The notes below the pieces were generated by a model, which saw nothing but the letters and a program-made list of their open reading frames with translations, was not told the DNA's origin and made no database searches. The translations under genes and the position numbers were made by a program. Source: Thiococcus pfennigii (GTDB lineage Bacteria > Pseudomonadota > Gammaproteobacteria > Chromatiales > Chromatiaceae). Taken from it: a stretch of DNA of 36,909 nucleotides. Within the stretch, counting starts at the first letter, position 1; the number at the start of each line of letters is the position of its first letter. Below are positions 33,920-36,909 of the stretch, piece by piece. Location of the stretch: contig NZ_NRRW01000037.1 of assembly GCF_016583835.1 (NCBI RefSeq), positions 1 through 36,909 on the forward strand. The letters are read 5' to 3'.

Positions 33920-36181
33920 TCAGAAGTCGAGCGTGACCTTGGCGACGACGGTGAAGGGCGCGCCCGGGTAGTAGTTGAAGCCACCCGTGTCCTCGACGTA
34001 GCTCGCGTTCACGTAGGCGATGTACGCCTTGTCGAGCAGGTTGATGAAGCTCAGCGTCGCGGTCAGGTCGCCGAGCGGGGAGCGCTCCTCGTAGGTCAGA
34101 TCGAGATCGACCGTGGCGTAGCCCGGGACCCGCTCGGTGCGCTGCGAGTCGGCGTAGGTCTCGCCGACGTAGCGGGCGGTCGGCGCGACGCCGAAGCGAC
34201 CCAGGTGCCAGCGCCCACCGAGGCTGGCGAGCCACTTCGGGGTGCCCGGCAGCTGTTCGCCCTCGACCTCGAGGGTCGCCCCGCCGGCGGTGACCAGGTC
34301 GTCGTCGAAGACGGAGCGGTCCCAGGAGACCGAGGCGAAGAGGTCGAGGTCACGGCGCGCCGCCCAGGCGCCGGCGAGCTGCACGCCGTAGGCGTGGCTC
34401 TCGGCGACGTTCTGCGAATAGGCGAGCTTGACGACCGGGTCCCAGTAGGCGACCCCCTTGTCCTTGTACTTGGCGTAGTAGATGGTCGGCGCCAGGTAGC
34501 CGCGCGGAAAGGTCAGGCGCAGCCCCAGGTCGACGGCGTCGCCCGTCTCTGGCTTGATCCCGTTCCAGATGTCGTCGGCCGTGACCCCGGCGGCCTTGAA
34601 CTTGGCGAAGTTCGATTGGAAGGTCGGCCAGATGCTGTAGGCCGGCGCGCCGTAGTTGCGCCCGAGGCTCAGCCTGAGCTCGGCGGCCGGCGCCAGCGCG
34701 TAGGACAGGCCCAGATAGGGCAGCAGCTTGTAGAAGGTCGTACCGTCGGTGCTGCGCTCGGGGACGACGGCGCTCGCCTGCTCGAGGGCCGTCTCGTAGG
34801 AGACGTCGCCGATGCCGGTCGTATCGTAGGCCTTGAAGCCGGAGAGTTGCTCGATCACGTAGCGGGCGCCGCCTTGCACGCGCAGCTTGCCGAACGCGTG
34901 AGTCGCCAACGCGTAGAAGCTCTCGAAGGCGTGCCGGTCGGTCGGTTCGGCCAGCAGCGACCAGTTGGAGAACACCAGGCCGCCCGACGCGGTCGTGTCA
35001 TAGAGCTTCCAGGCCGTCGGCGGGCCGGGCGGCTCCATCGTGTTGACCCAGTAGCCGAGCTTGACGTCGGTCGTGCGGATCCGGGTCTCGACCTCGGCGT
35101 TGACGCCGTACCAGTCGTGGTCGATGAGCCACTGGCGGACCTTGCCGTTCTTCATCCCCGAGTAGTACGAGCCCTCCTCGTTGACGTAGAAGGGCTTGAC
35201 GGTGAGGGTGGTGGCGGCGCCGAGCCGGGTCTGAAGCTCGCCGATGATCGCCCAGTCGATGAACGCCTGGCGGTTGTAGTCGTAGTAGTTGACCGCCTCC
35301 GACGGCGTCGGACTGGAACGCTTCGCATAGTCGTAGTCACGGAAGTCCGAGAGGTTGCGTGCCTGCTCGTAGTCGAGCGGTCGATAGGCGTGCTGGCTCA
35401 TGTCGTTGTAGCTGAAGTAGAGCTTCGCCTCGGTGTCGTTGCCGAACGAGGCGGCGATCCCGCCCTCGAAGTTCTCCCGCCCGTCGAGCGCCTTGCCCGG
35501 GCCGCGCCACTTGTCGGCATCCGTGTAGGAGGCCGAGGCGAAGAAGCTCAGGTCGCCGGCGAGCTGCCCGGAATCGAGCCGCAGGAAGCTGCGCCGGAAG
35601 TCGAACGAGCCGAAGCTCTGCGTGAACTGCCCGCCGCGCTCGGCCTCGGGCCAGCGCAGCCGGCTGTCGAGCACGCCCGTGGTGGTGAAGAAGGCCAGGC
35701 GGTCCGGGGGGATCGGGCCCTGGGTCAGCGAGACCTGCGATATGTTCTCCATGTCGAATAGCCACTGGTAGCCGGGCCCCGGATTGATGCCGGTCAGCGG
35801 CAGCCCTTCGATGCTGCCCATGCCGCCGTGGCTCGCGATCTCGCCGCGGATCCGCAGGCCCTTGTTGCCGCCCTGGATGTTGGCCGCTCCGTAGGGGTCC
35901 GGATCGGCGACCAGGACCGACGGCACCTCTTCGAGGACGCGATAGGGGTTGACCCGACCCGGCGCGCCGAGCCACTCGATGGCCTCGGCATCGAGTTGGT
36001 AGCTGGTCGAGGCCGTCGTGGGGTCGGTCGTGATCGGCGCCCTCCCCGGCTTGTCGGTCTCCCCATAGACGGTGACCGTATCCAGCGTGTAGGGGTCGCT
36101 GGTCGTGTCGGCCGTGGCCAGGCCCTGGACCGCCGCGAGGACGGCGGCCGACAGGAGCGGGCGAGGCAAAGGTCGTTTCAT
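33920..36181 (-). CDS. TonB-dependent outer-membrane receptor
   Basis: The 753-residue protein begins with a signal peptide (RPLLSAAVLAAVQGLATA), a TonB box-like DTVTVYGE near residue 34, and a plug domain (about 50-180: VLEEVPSVLVADPD, NKGLRIRGEIASHGGMGSIE, ENISQVSLTQGPIPPDRLAF). A long beta-barrel follows, ending GAPFTVVAKVTLDF with the terminal Phe needed for barrel insertion. It imports a scarce large ligand using TonB energy. Neighbours are a TonB gene upstream and a class III binding protein plus modABC downstream. Ligand unknown. GAAGGAAAC precedes the ATG. Confidence 0.95.
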   Translation of the reverse strand: MKRPLPRPLLSAAVLAAVQGLATADTTSDPYTLDTVTVYGETDKPGRAPITTDPTTASTSYQLDAEAIEWLGAPGRVNPYRVLEEVPSVLVADPDPYGAANIQGGNKGLRIRGEIASHGGMGSIEGLPLTGINPGPGYQWLFDMENISQVSLTQGPIPPDRLAFFTTTGVLDSRLRWPEAERGGQFTQSFGSFDFRRSFLRLDSGQLAGDLSFFASASYTDADKWRGPGKALDGRENFEGGIAASFGNDTEAKLYFSYNDMSQHAYRPLDYEQARNLSDFRDYDYAKRSSPTPSEAVNYYDYNRQAFIDWAIIGELQTRLGAATTLTVKPFYVNEEGSYYSGMKNGKVRQWLIDHDWYGVNAEVETRIRTTDVKLGYWVNTMEPPGPPTAWKLYDTTASGGLVFSNWSLLAEPTDRHAFESFYALATHAFGKLRVQGGARYVIEQLSGFKAYDTTGIGDVSYETALEQASAVVPERSTDGTTFYKLLPYLGLSYALAPAAELRLSLGRNYGAPAYSIWPTFQSNFAKFKAAGVTADDIWNGIKPETGDAVDLGLRLTFPRGYLAPTIYYAKYKDKGVAYWDPVVKLAYSQNVAESHAYGVQLAGAWAARRDLDLFASVSWDRSVFDDDLVTAGGATLEVEGEQLPGTPKWLASLGGRWHLGRFGVAPTARYVGETYADSQRTERVPGYATVDLDLTYEERSPLGDLTATLSFINLLDKAYIAYVNASYVEDTGGFNYYPGAPFTVVAKVTLDF

Positions 36182-36274
36182 TGCGGTGTTTCCTTCTTCG
36201 ATAACTGACGAACAGCCACTTCAAGAACCGGTCGATGGCCCCGCTTTCGCCTGGCCACGGCACACGCGAGCGCC

Positions 36275-36303
36275 GCGATGGTCGCCCGCAAGCGGGCTCC
36301 TAC
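36275..36303. repeat. REP-like sequence upstream of the receptor gene
   Basis: GTCGCCCGCAAGCGGGCTCC followed by TAC forms a GCCCGC/GCGGGC stem. It is the best copy of the REP-like family in the window and lies in the 200-base gap between the TonB gene and the receptor gene. Confidence 0.65.
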
Positions 36304-36381
36304 GGACCGGAGGTGACCAGACCTCAGGCTCTGGTGAACGGGGCGAGCCGCGGCGCTGCACGGATCGGCCATGCGCCATGG

Positions 36382-36909
36382 TCAGTCCCGTAGCTGGAAG
36401 CGCACCGGGATCAGGACCCAGGCGGCGCTGGCGTGGCCGCCGTGCCGCGCCGGCGTGAACCGCCAGCGGCGCACGGCCCGGAGCGCCGCCTCGTCGAGGC
36501 TCGTGACGCCGGACGAGCCAGCGATCTGCACGTCGGCGGCACGCCCTTCGGCCGTGACCAGCACGCGCAGCCGCACCGTCCCCTGATGGCCGAGCCGGCG
36601 CGCCTCGCGCGGGTAGGCCGGTGCTGGGTTGTTCAGATAGGCGACCGGCAGACGCCCGTTGTCGGCCTGGTCTTGGCGGGTCGCGGCCCGTGGCGACTCG
36701 CGGCCGCTCGCCGTGGCAGCCGGCCTCGCAGGACGGGCGATCGCCGCCGGCACGGGCGGCGTCGACCGCGGCTTGGCCACCGGCCGCTGCGCTCGCGGCG
36801 GGACCGGTTTCGGCGGCGGCTCGACGACCGGTTCCGGTTCTGGCGTTGGTTCCGGCTGCGGCTCTGGGACCGGCGCCTCCGGCTGCGGTGGCGGCGGAGG
36901 GGGCTCGGA
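36382..36909 (-). CDS. TonB-family energy transducer, C-terminal part (5' partial)
   Basis: The frame stays open to the window end. The visible 175 residues start with a Pro/Glu/Lys-rich spacer (PPPPPPQPEAPVPEPQPEPT and PEPEPVVEPPPKPVPPRAQR) that spans the periplasm. The C-terminal TonB domain has YLNNPAPAYPREARRLGHQG, TVRLRVLVTAEGRAADVQIA, GSSGVTSLDEAALRAVRRWR and FTPARHGG. The N-terminal membrane anchor is beyond the window. It transmits proton-motive force to the adjacent receptor, and would normally need ExbBD, not present here. Confidence 0.93.
   Translation of the reverse strand, partial: SEPPPPPPQPEAPVPEPQPEPTPEPEPVVEPPPKPVPPRAQRPVAKPRSTPPVPAAIARPARPAATASGRESPRAATRQDQADNGRLPVAYLNNPAPAYPREARRLGHQGTVRLRVLVTAEGRAADVQIAGSSGVTSLDEAALRAVRRWRFTPARHGGHASAAWVLIPVRFQLRD

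Noticed and set aside
33872-35761. 629-codon open frame on the plus strand
   Set aside because: Antisense to the TonB-dependent receptor; composition is Val/Gly/Arg-rich with no domain-like sequence.
36182-36381. Cobalamin riboswitch before the TonB-dependent receptor
   Set aside because: No B12-box-like GCCACTG or conserved multi-stem leader was seen; the gap holds a REP-like stem.

Overview
The window is about 37 kb of GC-rich chromosomal DNA from a gammaproteobacterium. The gene mix suggests a purple sulfur bacterium (Chromatiales). It holds an exported DsrE-type protein, a MinD/ferredoxin/NifX-type cluster typical of anaerobes, a double-CDGSH ferredoxin, a molybdate transporter, HemF, and many short intergenic repeats. 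The order-level assignment is inference; no rRNA or tRNA gene is present to confirm it.

Left part (1-8.5 kb): the 3' end of a penicillin-binding protein 1C gene, a decayed higBA toxin-antitoxin pair, an uncharacterised exported protein with Cys/His/Asp motifs, an L,D-transpeptidase lipoprotein, a 46-residue lipoprotein, the exported DsrE-like protein, the CDGSH/ferredoxin protein, a lipoprotein alpha/beta hydrolase, and a divergent lrgAB pair.

Centre-left (8.5-11.2 kb): a compact RiPP-type operon on the minus strand. It encodes a Nif11-type leader peptide with a Cys-containing core, a radical SAM/SPASM maturase, and a protein that looks like a catalytically altered double hotdog (dehydratase-like) fold. 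A hairpin lies between the precursor and maturase genes.

Centre (11.5-18.2 kb): a DUF1249 protein, thioredoxin, adenylate kinase, then an operon resembling the Desulfovibrio orange-protein (ORP) cluster: a DUF134 regulator in frame with a NifX-like domain, a DUF5320-like small protein, two MinD-type ATPases with ferredoxin inserts, and a second NifX-like protein. A strong promoter with a palindrome between -35 and -10 drives it. An unrecognised exported protein is divergent.

Centre-right (18.5-28.7 kb): two RRM proteins, hemF, a cytochrome b5-like exported protein, a large hybrid histidine kinase, two unrecognised small proteins, hexose-6-phosphate mutarotase, an exported protein of unknown function and an alpha/beta hydrolase lacking its expected catalytic His.

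Right part (29-36.9 kb): a parDE pair lies between modC and a partial copy of the modC 3' end; a fainter third copy lies near 25.6 kb. Then come modABC behind a ModE-like box, a class III (BtuF/MolA-like) binding protein, a TonB-dependent receptor and a truncated TonB gene, all in one direction. This order suggests TonB-driven uptake of molybdate or a molybdenum complex.

The intergenic space carries several repeat families: a modular multi-hairpin element of about 150 bp (one full copy, one inverted diverged copy, two remnants), a 31-bp hairpin found twice, a ~94-bp sequence present as an inverted pair around an RRM gene, and REP-like hairpins.
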